Part shown: in pieces, positions 9,050-17,119 of the stretch
Numbering within the stretch: position 1 is the first letter of the stretch
Layout of the letters: every line of letters starts with the position of its first letter
Origin: Nocardioidaceae bacterium SCSIO 66511
Lineage (GTDB): Bacteria > Actinomycetota > Actinomycetes > Propionibacteriales > Nocardioidaceae
DNA: 64,000 nucleotides
Assembly (NCBI GenBank): GCA_023100825.1
Contig: CP095846.1
Location: forward strand, 1,426,001 to 1,490,000
Direction: 5' to 3'
Made by a program: the position numbers and the translations under genes
The notes under the pieces: generated by a model
What the model saw: the letters and a program-made list of their open reading frames with translations, nothing else
Database searches by the model: none
Told to the model about the DNA's origin: nothing

Positions 9050-9267
9050 GGTACGTCGCGGCCGGCGGGTTCTGCGCGCCCCGACGATGCCGGTCACAGT
9101 GGCGGCGGCAGGTGGCCGACCAGCTCGGACACGCCGCGTCGATGACCCAGGACGTCTATCTCGGTCGCAAGGCTGCGAACCCGCGAGCCGCTGAGGACGT
9201 CGAGCGGTTCATGGCGTCGACACCGGGTGACGAGGAATCCAGCCCCGAGGACGAAAACCATGGGTAA
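9050..9267 (+). pseudogene. Decayed 3' end of a tyrosine integrase
   Basis: In-frame VADQLGHAASMTQDVYLGRK and NPRAAEDVERFM closely match the last ~50 residues of the intact integrase ending at 20193 (VADQIGHSRPSLTQDVYLGR). Upstream, the expected DDAGHSG segment is present in another frame, so there is at least one indel. No N-terminal part remains. Like the intact gene, it stops about 30 bp before an att repeat. It is best read as the scar of an earlier integrase at the same tRNA-Lys. Confidence 0.8.
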
Positions 9268-9297
9268 AGCATGGCCTTCGGCCTTGGAGGGCCTGTG

Positions 9298-9338
9298 TGG
9301 TGCGGCATCAGGGACTCGAACCCCGAACCCACTGATTA
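9298..9338. repeat. attL: 41-bp copy of the tRNA-Lys 3' half
   Basis: Identical to 20225-20265. The repeat runs from the CCA end of the tRNA through the T arm to the 3' side of the anticodon stem, then diverges (GC here, AG in the intact tRNA). No upstream half of a tRNA is present here. Confidence 0.93.
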
Positions 9339-9787
9339 GCGTTTGGCGCCTCTTGACGATTCGCGCTCAGGTCGAAAAGTACGCTCTGACCTGCGCAGAC
9401 GTCGTTGCAGCGCTTGTGGGTGGTACGGGCGAGTTCCGGTCGTTTCGTGACTAATCGCATGGGCTAGAGCATGGCCCGGGTACTGGACTCGGGCTACGTC
9501 AGTAACACGATTTCCAAGCCTGTCGTCAGTCGAACGGCGAGGTTCAGTGACGTACGCGCGCTGCATCGGCGGGCACTAACTCCGCGAATGGACCCCGCCG
9601 AACTGGGACGAATGAGTACTCGTGGCGACGGTCGAGGTTGTCGTACTGGCTGGTCTGCTACTGGTGCTGCTATAGCAGGTCCCACCCGCACGACAGAAGC
9701 CGCACCCTTGACGGAGAGTAATCAATCCGACAAGGTAAGCGCCACGGGGGAGCGACTCCCCGACGGCAAGTAGAGGAAGGGGAGCAG
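9339..9787. other. Left-end non-coding region of the AICE
   Basis: No convincing gene. A CAGGTC (9368-9373) and GACCTG (9388-9393) inverted pair just inside attL may be integrase or Xis arm binding sites. The single longish open frame (9471-9773) lacks a ribosome binding site and a recognisable fold. Confidence 0.5.
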
Positions 9788-10147
9788 ATGCGACGCCTAT
9801 TTGCGGCCGCCGCTGTAGCTACACTAGCGGTCACAGCCTTCGCTGGCCCCGCTGATGCGGGCAACGTCAAGGCCAAGGTTCCCGGAGGCGGGGGCTATGG
9901 ACGGTACGTCGACAGCGGCGACAAGGTCAAGGCCTGCGACACTGACGCCGACGGCCGTTCTGTCGGAGTCAAATGGAAGGTTCCCGCTCTTGGCCGGAAC
10001 GGCCGGTTCGCCAACGACCGGGGTTCGGGGACATGCAAGACGCGAAATTACGGCTTCCGTGAAGGCAAAGTCATCAAGGTAAAGGCTTGCCAAGTCCAAA
10101 GCGGCCGGTGGTACACGTGCTCACGCTGGAAGCGGACGCGCACGTAA
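9788..10147 (+). CDS. Small secreted basic protein
   Basis: The 119-residue product has a clear Sec signal peptide (MRRLFAAAAVATLAVTAFAGPADA, cleavage after AxA near residue 24). A basic mature domain of about 95 residues follows, with four Cys residues that could form two disulfides (C around 50, 81, 98 and 106). GAAGGGGAG precedes the start. I do not recognise the family. As AICE cargo it could act at the cell surface. Confidence 0.7.
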   Translation: MRRLFAAAAVATLAVTAFAGPADAGNVKAKVPGGGGYGRYVDSGDKVKACDTDADGRSVGVKWKVPALGRNGRFANDRGSGTCKTRNYGFREGKVIKVKACQVQSGRWYTCSRWKRTRT

Positions 10148-10152
10148 GTACG

Positions 10153-10332
10153 TCATCCGAGAAGCATCCTGACGGCGGCGGCGAGTAGCAGCGACGATGT
10201 GAGACACAGGGTCGCGAGTATTACTCGTCGCCGCTGCTGTGTCTTTCCGCTTGCGATGCAGTCCCGCACGGTGAAGGCCGGCTCGCATATCTCCTGTGCT
10301 TGCAGCCGGCGTCGAAGTTCGTCCTCGTCCAT
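10153..10332 (-). CDS. Small membrane-anchored protein
   Basis: 59 residues: an acidic N-terminus (MDEDELRRRLQAQEI), a basic stretch (KTQQRRR) and a C-terminal hydrophobic helix (VILATLCLTSSLLLAAAV). The ATG follows GAGAGGGGG at suitable spacing. It is convergent with the secreted protein gene. No family recognised. Confidence 0.5.
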   Translation of the reverse strand: MDEDELRRRLQAQEICEPAFTVRDCIASGKTQQRRRVILATLCLTSSLLLAAAVRMLLG

Positions 10333-10959
10333 CACTGGCCCCCTCTCACTCGATCAGAACCCGCACCTACAAGAGTCGCCGAGGGCGGGATGGGTTCCAA
10401 GAAGATTCGACCACACCAGTCCCGTCCCCCTGATAGGTGCCGGTCGTAGGTCGGAGTGGAGCGGGTCAAGGGTCGAGCTTGCTCGATCACGGAGTGACGC
10501 GACGGAGGAGCGCTCTTGACGCGTGGAGCGGAGGCCGAAGAATGGACCGATCAGGGGACGGGGCTCTACGGCCAGGTCGACAAGCTCGCTCCGCCGGCTG
10601 ATGCGTCCGGCTCCTTCGATGTGAGCGCGCGCCGGTAGCGAAAGCGTGTAGCTCCGAGCGCGAGCGGCCCGGAACGGGCCGAAGGTCCGCATGCCCGGAC
10701 GCGTGGCGCGACGGAGCGAAGCGCGCCGCGTAGCGGCGCGCGCCTTGATAAGGAGAGAGCCGGAATCGGCAATGCCTCGCGGCCAGTTGTGTCCTATGTC
10801 GGCTGGTGCGCGACAGATTTCCACGAGCCCGATCCCGGCACTATCCTCTGCGCCACTCGGTCCTGTCTGCTGGTGCGACCGCCGAAGTGACACGGCTAGG
10901 TCCTGTCGATCGTGCCCGTGTGTACGCGTGTCTTGATCCAGAGAACGACTGAAGTCGGA
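10333..10959. other. Non-coding GC-rich hairpin region of the AICE
   Basis: No plausible gene on either strand over about 600 bp. Several stable inverted repeats are clustered here. CGGCCCG pairs with CGGGCCG (10665-10681, 3-base loop), GCGCGCCGC pairs with GCGGCGCGC (10721-10741, 3-base loop), and related GC-rich repeats flank them. Candidate roles are a transfer locus (clt or oriT-like), a single-strand origin or a structured RNA. Confidence 0.45.
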
Positions 10960-11349
10960 TCATCGGGACCCACCTGCTTGGGCTGCAAGGAGATGCTCAG
11001 CTCTCTTGAAGACGTAGTAGCCGATGGTCTCTCCGTTGACAGTATTGAGTGCAGCGTTGGCGGTCTCGTACACCATCGAGGCCGAAACGAGTTCCCAGCC
11101 CTCACGGCTGATGGCGTTCAAAACTTCGGTCGGCGAAGTGTTCTTACGCCCCATCAGTCCGCCCGCAAAGGCAGCAACGCGCTCGACCTTGGCCGAGTAC
11201 TCGAAGACGTGATCCCCGCGCTGGAATGCGATCCGAGCTTGTCCCTGGGCGGACGACCAAAATGCCTGCTCCTGACGCTGAGCATCGTGTGCGGCGTAGT
11301 GCGCCTGTCTCTGAGCCTTCTTGTCGGCGCGGCCGGGCCTCGGGTTCAT
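10960..11349 (-). CDS. Hypothetical protein with DUF4177-like C-terminal fold
   Basis: About 129 residues. The N-terminal third is rich in Arg, Gln and Ala. The remainder (HVFEYSAKVERV, then GWELVSASMVYE, then GYYVFKR) has the spacing of small DUF4177-type domains. The start is taken at the ATG that overlaps the upstream stop (TGATG). An ATG three codons earlier is the alternative. It is coupled to the lipoprotein gene upstream. Function unknown. Confidence 0.6.
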   Translation of the reverse strand: MNPRPGRADKKAQRQAHYAAHDAQRQEQAFWSSAQGQARIAFQRGDHVFEYSAKVERVAAFAGGLMGRKNTSPTEVLNAISREGWELVSASMVYETANAALNTVNGETIGYYVFKRAEHLLAAQAGGSR

Positions 11350-12041
11350 CAGTCCCATCCTGCCATCGTGAGTGCGTCGTAGGTCTCCGGGCCGACGATG
11401 CCGTCTACGGTGATACCGACTTGGCTCTGAAAGGCACGGACCGCTCCAGCAGTCTGCGGGCCGTATGAGCCGTCGACCACTACGTCGTAGCCCTGCTGAT
11501 TCAGCAGGGACTGGACGATTGCGACTTCGTGGAGGTTCTGGCCCTCCAGGTCAGTAGTCAGCCAGATGTTCCCGTTTTCGTCGTACGGACTCGTAGATTC
11601 GGCAGGGTCAGTCTCGTTCGGCGTCACCGTCACAGTCTCAGTTGGCTGTGCCTGCGGCGTCTCGGTCTCCGTCGAAGGCGAACTATCCTGCCTCGCTTTG
11701 GCCCTGTCGCGGCACCCGTCGTAGAAGTTCTTGCCCGTCTTGACGTCACCACCAAGGATGGCAGCGTAGGTGTCCTGGAACGATGTCCAGGATCTCGACC
11801 TATCGTCATCGCAGATGTAGAGTCCGGCGATCTCGACGTTGCCCTTGTCGTTAATGCACCCCTCGTAGTCCTCCGGAAGGGTCTTGCCCTCCACCCAGAC
11901 GTCGGAGCATTCCGGCAAATGCTCGGTCATCGCAGAGGCGACGTCCTCGGCTGATGGGACTTCGTTGTCTTCCCCGCCGCTACAGGCCGACAATCCCGAG
12001 ACCAGGATGAGTACGGCGATCGCAGCGAACACTTTTCGCAT
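11349..12041 (-). CDS. Lipoprotein with C-terminal peptidoglycan-binding domain
   Basis: The 230-residue product opens with a lipoprotein signal (MRKVFAAIAVLILVSGLSAC, lipobox LSAC). An acidic domain with several Cys follows, then a Thr/Pro/Glu-rich linker (about residues 118-150). The C-terminal PG_binding_1 domain has QGYDVVVDGSYGPQTAGAVR and the closing VDGIVGPETYDAL. It should be an envelope protein that docks on cell-wall peptidoglycan. On an AICE, cell-contact or surface functions are plausible. A short gene is coupled downstream. Confidence 0.8.
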   Translation of the reverse strand: MRKVFAAIAVLILVSGLSACSGGEDNEVPSAEDVASAMTEHLPECSDVWVEGKTLPEDYEGCINDKGNVEIAGLYICDDDRSRSWTSFQDTYAAILGGDVKTGKNFYDGCRDRAKARQDSSPSTETETPQAQPTETVTVTPNETDPAESTSPYDENGNIWLTTDLEGQNLHEVAIVQSLLNQQGYDVVVDGSYGPQTAGAVRAFQSQVGITVDGIVGPETYDALTMAGWD

Positions 12042-12126
12042 AATGCGTAGTGTGCAATCGGGACCGGCGTCACGTCCGGAGAACCGTCGAATCGTCCTCG
12101 TGTGACCTCCGAGCGGCTCGCCCGTT

Positions 12127-12972
12127 CTACTCCTTTGCGGCGACGAGCACGGCGGTCTTGTCGTCGTGGCGCTTGCTGCGCGGCCATTTGCTGCCGTCGT
12201 GGTCCTGGTCTTCTAGCTCGGTTGCAGCGCGGAGCAAGGCAGCGCATCCGTGGTCGCGTATGTAGGTGAGGGCTTCTGGCCAGGTCTGTGGTGATGCGTA
12301 CTTGTCGACGGTGGCTGAGACTCCGTCGCTGAGGAGGAGCACTGTGTCGATATGGTCGAGCGCGAATGTCGTGGTGTAGCCGTGGTGGCCGGCCTGCGGG
12401 TCGGCTTCGGCGATCCAGTACCCGCCATTGTTGTTGCGCTGTCGCTGTTGCTCGGCTTGTAAGTCTGCGAGTAGGCGGCGGTGGGTGGCGTCGAACCCGT
12501 GCCCGTCGGCGAGCCGCGCCCGGTATGCGGTTCGGCGGTCGTCGGCGATCTGGGAGAGTCGTCGATCGGTGATGACCTGGTGGGTGCCGTCGGTAAGGAA
12601 CACGATCGCTGGGCTGTCCCCGAGTACGTAGATGTGGAGCCGTTCGGCGTCCCAGCGGGCGAGCGTGACGGTGCTCGATGGGGCGTCGCCTGGTTGAAGG
12701 TGCTCATCGGTGGCAACGGAGCCGATCGCATGCGCTACTGCGTCGCTGGGCGTCGATTCGGGGTCGGCGTCGAGTGCATGGGTCAGCGCTCGTGCTAGAC
12801 GTTCGGAGTACCAGCCGCCGTCGTGGCCGTCGGCTCGTGGAGGGAACTGCGAGGCACCGTCGAGGACAGCGGCGTAGCGGTCGCCCGTGATCGCGCGGTC
12901 CTGATTGTTGTCGCCGTCGCCCGCGAGGGTTGCAGTGTCGACGACTCTCACGGGTGCGCTCGTGGTGGGCAT
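12127..12972 (-). CDS. PP2C-like serine/threonine phosphatase
   Basis: 281 residues with PP2C metal-binding elements: NNQDRA near the N-terminus, AAVLDGASQF, LLLSDGVSA and a final DDKTAVLVA. PP2C enzymes remove phosphate from Ser/Thr using two metal ions. The gene overlaps the HTH regulator gene upstream by 25 bases, so the two are co-translated and probably act together. The phosphatase may reverse phosphorylation of that regulator or of a host kinase target. Confidence 0.8.
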   Translation of the reverse strand: MPTTSAPVRVVDTATLAGDGDNNQDRAITGDRYAAVLDGASQFPPRADGHDGGWYSERLARALTHALDADPESTPSDAVAHAIGSVATDEHLQPGDAPSSTVTLARWDAERLHIYVLGDSPAIVFLTDGTHQVITDRRLSQIADDRRTAYRARLADGHGFDATHRRLLADLQAEQQRQRNNNGGYWIAEADPQAGHHGYTTTFALDHIDTVLLLSDGVSATVDKYASPQTWPEALTYIRDHGCAALLRAATELEDQDHDGSKWPRSKRHDDKTAVLVAAKE

Positions 12973-13772
12973 ATCGCTTCGGTCTGCGTCGGTGTCCCGT
13001 CGTCGAAACTACTCCGCACGACCATGGAGAAGTTCGCTGTGCCGACCTCGGCGTAGATAGCCGGTAGGTTGTCGGCCAGGTATTCGACTGCGCCGAGTGA
13101 GCCGAGTGAGTGCACGCCCGCGATCACGAACACGCGACGTCCCGCGTAGGTCAGTCGCCCGACGTAGGCTACATCGGAATCGGAATCGCCCGTGTCCATT
13201 GGCGATTCGACTACGGTCCCGGTCTCTCGTTCGCGGATTGCCCACTGCCCGGACTCATCCCCGGTGAACGAGAGGTAGGGGTCCGACTCGATCGCTTCTG
13301 CCGTGACGGGCGAGGACTTCGGGCCACAGATCGCCACCGCGTCGTTGGGCGGCTCCCACTCACCCGTGGTCGGAATCTGGAACGGCTGAACCTGGAACTG
13401 CAGCCGTGTCAGTAGCTCGGTCATATGCTGTGCAGCGTTGCCATCCTCGGCGGCGATCACTCCCGTGGGCCGGTCGGGCATCGCTCGAAGGGGCACCCCG
13501 AGCGTGAGGGGACCGACTCCGAACACTGCGCGCTCCGGGCCGGGTGCGGTCTGGCGTATCTGCGTGATGCGGCCCTTGGAGAGCCCGAGCTCGGCTGCGA
13601 CGGCGGTCAGGGTCATGTCGTTCTCGTCGGCGGCGCGGGTGATCGCCTCCTTGCGTAGGCGTGCGAGCTCGACGCCGCGCTGCTGGTAGAGCGCCATGAG
13701 CTCGGTGGCAGCGCGCGCTTGGCGGAGCGGGTCAGGCTCCGCGAGGACGCGGTCGAACTCGTCATGCGACAT
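12948..13772 (-). CDS. HTH regulator with sigma-70-region-4-like N-terminus and unidentified sensor domain
   Basis: Of 274 residues, positions 30-75 form a helix-turn-helix (MTLTAVAAELGLSKGRITQIRQ) after a helical stretch. Residues ~85-260 form an alpha/beta domain with AICGPKSSPVTAEAI and VFVIAGVHSLGSLGAVEYL, which look like ligand-binding turns. The gene is divergent from the 13892 operon, and two GTTTA-N6-TAAAC palindromes lie between them. It is the natural candidate for the repressor or activator of the transfer operon. Co-translated with the PP2C gene. Confidence 0.72.
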   Translation of the reverse strand: MSHDEFDRVLAEPDPLRQARAATELMALYQQRGVELARLRKEAITRAADENDMTLTAVAAELGLSKGRITQIRQTAPGPERAVFGVGPLTLGVPLRAMPDRPTGVIAAEDGNAAQHMTELLTRLQFQVQPFQIPTTGEWEPPNDAVAICGPKSSPVTAEAIESDPYLSFTGDESGQWAIRERETGTVVESPMDTGDSDSDVAYVGRLTYAGRRVFVIAGVHSLGSLGAVEYLADNLPAIYAEVGTANFSMVVRSSFDDGTPTQTEAICPPRAHP

Positions 13773-13821
13773 GCCGCGAGTTTAGACCCCTTGACGACTT
13801 GAACGCGAAGGCGTACCTTGT

Positions 13822-13879
13822 GTTTATCCCCCTAAACGCTCCGGGGGTCGGAACGGCTCAGATGTTTAGAGCCCTAAAC
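13822..13879. promoter_or_regulatory. Twin operator GTTTA-N6-TAAAC upstream of the AICE transfer/replication operon
   Basis: Two 16-bp palindromes, at 13822-13837 (GTTTATCCCCCTAAAC) and 13864-13879 (GTTTAGAGCCCTAAAC), start 42 bp apart, four helical turns. They sit between the divergent HTH regulator gene and the 13892 gene, 12 bp before its start codon. The second copy would block initiation or the ribosome binding region. Confidence 0.65.
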
Positions 13880-13891
13880 GAGGAGAGAACG

Positions 13892-14287
13892 ATGAATGTT
13901 GGTACTTCGCTTCCGGTAGAGACCACTGCTGACCGCTGGGTGGTTGTGGTCGGTGGGATGGGTGCTCCGGTGAAGCCGCGTGAGAAGGCGGCTCCGACGG
14001 GGGAGCAGACCCACAGCTCGGGCTGCATTCTGATGGTGCAGCGTAAAGACGGCAGTGTGCAGCCGGACAAGACCGCGAGTGTGCATGTGCTCAAACCCGC
14101 GACGGTCTACGAATTCGGGACGTTCTACGAGGCACGCGGCAAGGTGTGGGTCCAGCCGTACGAGAGCAACGAGCGGATGGCGCTGTCGATCACCGTCGAG
14201 CAGCTCGTACCGGTCGGCTCGGACGCGGGCACACCGTCGACCCCGGCGAAGGCGAGCCGTGGTGCGGGCAAGGAAGAGGCCGCGTGA
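13892..14287 (+). CDS. Conserved AICE hypothetical protein, first gene of the transfer operon
   Basis: 131 residues, soluble, beta-rich (DRWVVVVGGMG, CILMVQRKDG, VWVQPYES), with a low-complexity Pro/Ala/Lys tail after about residue 112. The start is the ATG after AGGAGAG. An upstream in-frame ATG would run through the operators. Its place ahead of the FtsK-like gene suggests a transfer-related role. No known domain recognised. Confidence 0.65.
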   Translation: MNVGTSLPVETTADRWVVVVGGMGAPVKPREKAAPTGEQTHSSGCILMVQRKDGSVQPDKTASVHVLKPATVYEFGTFYEARGKVWVQPYESNERMALSITVEQLVPVGSDAGTPSTPAKASRGAGKEEAA

Positions 14288-14580
14288 TGTCGGGGCGGGC
14301 GAACGTCGACCTGTACCTCGACGCGACGGACTCGCGGTGTTACACCTACGACGACCTGCCGCCGATTCTTGAGGTACGAACCGCGACGGTGGTGCTGAGT
14401 CTGACGCCGCCGGATGTGCGCGTGGTGACTGATGCGGACGTTGCAGCATCGCGGGAGTTGCTGACCGCTGTGCAGCGCTACGCGTTTGCTGTCGGGCGTC
14501 GGTATGCCGAGCAGAACGACATTCCGGTGGCGCACGTCAATGGCCCGAACGACCCTGCTGTGGCTGAGGCGGTGGCTTGA
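14287..14580 (+). CDS. Hypothetical protein of the AICE operon
   Basis: 97 residues starting at an ATG that shares a base with the previous stop (TGATG). The sequence reads as a small alpha/beta protein (VDLYLDATDSRCYTYDD, then ATVVLSLTPPDVRVV, then RELLTAVQRYAFAVGRRYAE). No family recognised. The coupled position suggests joint function with the preceding gene. Confidence 0.6.
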   Translation: MSGRANVDLYLDATDSRCYTYDDLPPILEVRTATVVLSLTPPDVRVVTDADVAASRELLTAVQRYAFAVGRRYAEQNDIPVAHVNGPNDPAVAEAVA

Positions 14581-14581
14581 C

Positions 14582-14794
14582 ATGCGCGCCATGGCTGAGG
14601 TTTCGCTGTTCGCGGCGGGCGACTCCGGGCACGGCACGGTCGGGTATGCGTGTGCGGTGTGTAACGACCTGGCTGCGCAGGCTCCTGGCGATCTGTGCGG
14701 GTTCTGCTCGCTGACTGCGGTTGTGGTGTGTACGCGGTGCGGTGGGGTGCAGGAGCAGTACGGGCCGTGCATTCGCTGCGAGTCGGGTCGGTGA
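14582..14794 (+). CDS. Small zinc-ribbon protein with four CxxC motifs
   Basis: 70 residues containing CAVC, CGFC, CTRC and CIRC, enough for two zinc sites. It starts 1 base after the previous stop. An ATG three codons later (14591) is an alternative. Small zinc ribbons are common between regulatory and Rep genes of AICEs and may bind DNA or protein. Function unknown. Confidence 0.55.
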   Translation: MRAMAEVSLFAAGDSGHGTVGYACAVCNDLAAQAPGDLCGFCSLTAVVVCTRCGGVQEQYGPCIRCESGR

Positions 14795-14800
14795 GTTCCG

Positions 14801-15103
14801 ATGTTCTCGCTGTTTCGTCGTGGTCGGGGTGGGTCGCTCGGGCGGCCTGCCCTGGCCGGGGAGGTCTGCACCTGCGGGGCACCCGCCCTGGTGGTGTTCG
14901 ACGATCCCCGGCTGGGTGCGGCGTTCGGGTCCTGTCTGGCCGCTGAGGCGGCTTCACACACACGGGTGGGCGCGTGTCCGTTCTGCAGTGTCTCGGGGCC
15001 GCATCGAACGGGCGGCGTCTGCCCGTCGTATGTCCTGCGTCCGGCCTGGGCTCTTGAACCGGCCAGACGTGCTCTCGCCACAAGTGGAGGCGACTTCCGA
15101 TGA
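14801..15103 (+). CDS. Small cysteine-containing hypothetical protein
   Basis: 100 residues with CTC near residue 23, a Cys near 44 and CPFC near 59, a possible zinc site. The N-terminus is basic (MFSLFRRGRGGSLGR). The stop overlaps the FtsK-like gene start (ATGA), supporting expression as part of the operon. No recognised domain. Confidence 0.55.
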   Translation: MFSLFRRGRGGSLGRPALAGEVCTCGAPALVVFDDPRLGAAFGSCLAAEAASHTRVGACPFCSVSGPHRTGGVCPSYVLRPAWALEPARRALATSGGDFR

Positions 15104-16617
15104 GTTCTGAGATTGTGCGGGTCCGGCCCGCGAAACTCCGTATCCCGCTGCTCCTGGTTGCGTCCGGCTGGGCACTCGTCCGCCTTGCACGGTTGGCGTT
15201 CTGGCTGGTGTCGCGACCCCACCGCCTCGCTGCACTCACCCTGGGCGGCGTCCTGGGCTGGATGCTGTCGGCCTACGGCCTCCCGCTGGTCGCCGGCCTG
15301 GTGTTGTTCGGCCTTGCAGGGCTGGGGTTGTGGGCGTGGCGTCGACCCGACGCATTCCGGCAACGCGTGCTCTGGCGGCTACACGGACGGGTGCGGCGGT
15401 TCCGGCTGTGGCGTCGCTGGGACGGCGTGATCGCCGGTTGCGGGCTGACCGGCAAGGACCCGGACGGCACGGTGATCTTCCCGTCGGTGGGGCCGGTGGT
15501 CTCGTCGCCGTCGATGGACCGCTTCCTCACGCGGATTCCTGCGGGTCAGACGATCGGGGACTGGACGGCTAAAGCCGACGCGCTCGCGGTGGGTCTGAAT
15601 GCCGAGTCCTGTCGGATTCGCACACCCGGCGCACGTGCCGGGATCATGCCGTGGACCCGCAAACGCGGGTTTGAACGTCGGGTGGTGCGGGTCGAGCTGA
15701 TCCGCCACGACGTACTCGGTGAGCCGGTCGCGCCGTTCCCGGTCGCTGAGTCGCCCGCGCTGCGCAGGCTTCCGGTCGCACTGACGGAGGACAGCACACC
15801 GTATCGGTTGCGCCTGCTCGGCACGCATCTGTTGATCGTCGGTCAGACCGGCGCGGGCAAAGGGTCCGTGTTGTGGTCGATCGTCAACCAGATCGCACCC
15901 GGCATCAGCTCCGGGCTGGTCCGGTTGGTCGGGTTCGATCCGAAGTTCAACGAGCTCACCATGGGCGCGCCCCTGTTCCACCAGCTCTACGACGGCGACG
16001 GGGCGGTGATGGCCGACGGCCTCGAGCACCTGGTCGCCATCAACGACGAACGCAAGAAGGCGATGCGCGGCAGGTCTCGCCTACACGTCCCGACCGTCGA
16101 TGAGCCGTTCTACCTGGTCCTCGTTGATGAACTGGCCGCACTGACCGCCTACATGACCGACAAGGCAGCGAAGAAGCGGATCGAAGCCGCGCTGTCGACG
16201 CTGCTCACCCAGGGCCGCTCACAGGCAATCACTGTCGTGGGTGCGGTCCAGGACCCGCGTAAGGAGATTCTGTCCATGCGGGACCTGTTCCCGTCCCGTG
16301 TCGCGCTGAGCCTGCGGACGTCGGAGCAGGTCGACATGGTGCTTGGTGACAGTGCGCGCGAGCGGGGCGCGCTCTGCGATCAGATTCCGCTGTCCCTGCC
16401 CGGCACGGGTTACGCGGTGATCGACGGTGTTCCCGACCCCGTACGCCTGCGGTTCCCCTACACGACCGACAAGCAGATCCGGGCGCTCGCGGCCGCGCAT
16501 CCGGCACCACGGGACGCGCAAGTGATCGAGCTCGACGCACGCCGCGACAGCAACTCGTCGAGCGACACGGACACCGAGCAGAGCGGGACCGACGACGAGC
16601 AGGGGGCAGCATCATGA
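15100..16617 (+). CDS. FtsK/SpoIIIE-type DNA translocase (TraSA/TraB-like conjugation pump)
   Basis: 505 residues. Two or three membrane helices near residues 10-80 (IPLLLVASGWALV, LTLGGVLGWML, LVAGLVLFGLAGLGLWAW) precede a cytoplasmic ATPase domain. Walker A is IVGQTGAGKGS (about residue 250) and Walker B is FYLVLVDELAAL. Proteins of this type form hexameric pumps that move double-stranded plasmid DNA between actinobacterial mycelia. The last ~30 residues are acidic and Ser/Thr-rich. Overlaps the WhiB gene by ATGA. Confidence 0.9.
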   Translation: MSSEIVRVRPAKLRIPLLLVASGWALVRLARLAFWLVSRPHRLAALTLGGVLGWMLSAYGLPLVAGLVLFGLAGLGLWAWRRPDAFRQRVLWRLHGRVRRFRLWRRWDGVIAGCGLTGKDPDGTVIFPSVGPVVSSPSMDRFLTRIPAGQTIGDWTAKADALAVGLNAESCRIRTPGARAGIMPWTRKRGFERRVVRVELIRHDVLGEPVAPFPVAESPALRRLPVALTEDSTPYRLRLLGTHLLIVGQTGAGKGSVLWSIVNQIAPGISSGLVRLVGFDPKFNELTMGAPLFHQLYDGDGAVMADGLEHLVAINDERKKAMRGRSRLHVPTVDEPFYLVLVDELAALTAYMTDKAAKKRIEAALSTLLTQGRSQAITVVGAVQDPRKEILSMRDLFPSRVALSLRTSEQVDMVLGDSARERGALCDQIPLSLPGTGYAVIDGVPDPVRLRFPYTTDKQIRALAAAHPAPRDAQVIELDARRDSNSSSDTDTEQSGTDDEQGAAS

Positions 16618-16991
16618 GCGCCAACCTCGACGACCAGCTCGCGTTGCCGCTTCCCGACCCGACGCACGACGCAACACTGGCCCGTCGGGTCACTCCCGGC
16701 TGGCAGGCACAGGCCGCGTGTCACGGGGTGCACGGGGATGTGTTCTTCCCCGAACCCGACGAACGAGGTGCACTCGTGGAGGCTGCTGCGCTCGATGTGT
16801 GCAACGGATGCCGCGTCCGGTCCTCGTGCCGCGCGACTGCCCTCCTGAACGGTGAACAAGGCATCTGGGGCGGAACGACCGAAGGCGACCGTGACCGGAT
16901 GCTGTCCGCACTCACTCGCGGGGTGTCCGTCGATGCCGTGCTCGTCGAAACCATCCGGACACGAGCCAGCGATGAGGGGGCGGCGGCATGA
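16614..16991 (+). CDS. WhiB-family iron-sulfur transcription factor
   Basis: 125 residues with the WhiB layout: first Cys in QAACHG (residue 36), then CNGCRVRSSC giving the three clustered Cys, then the turn GIWGGTTEGDR. WhiB-like proteins hold a 4Fe-4S cluster and act with sigma factors. It overlaps both neighbours by ATGA and lies between transfer and replication genes, so it probably tunes element expression in response to redox or nitric oxide. Confidence 0.9.
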   Translation: MSANLDDQLALPLPDPTHDATLARRVTPGWQAQAACHGVHGDVFFPEPDERGALVEAAALDVCNGCRVRSSCRATALLNGEQGIWGGTTEGDRDRMLSALTRGVSVDAVLVETIRTRASDEGAAA

Positions 16992-17119
16992 GTGCGTGCG
17001 ACTGCGTGCAGTGCCGTCTGCGTCGTGCACGCGAGAAGAACGAGGCGGACCAGGCCAAGCGACCGGCTCCGAAGTGGCAGCCGCGTAAGCCCGAGAAGAG
17101 AGCACAAGCCGATGACTGA
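16988..17119 (+). CDS. 43-residue basic CxC/CxxC protein
   Basis: A short frame overlapping the WhiB stop (ATGA) and the Rep start. It encodes MSACDCVQCRLRRARE followed by a Lys/Arg/Pro-rich tail. The three clustered Cys and basic tail suggest a minimal nucleic-acid-binding protein. Support comes from perfect operon packing on both sides. Too small for family assignment. Confidence 0.5.
   Translation: MSACDCVQCRLRRAREKNEADQAKRPAPKWQPRKPEKRAQADD

Noticed and set aside
9471-9773. 100-residue plus-strand frame near attL
   Set aside because: Composition and lack of a start signal do not support a gene.
10354-10893. 179-residue minus-strand open frame across the hairpin region
   Set aside because: No ribosome binding site or recognisable fold. 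The DNA is dominated by inverted repeats, better read as non-coding structure.
14125-15363. 412-residue minus-strand frame in the AICE
   Set aside because: Lies opposite four coupled sense genes with good start signals. Composition (Pro, Arg, His, Ser) is typical of antisense shadows.
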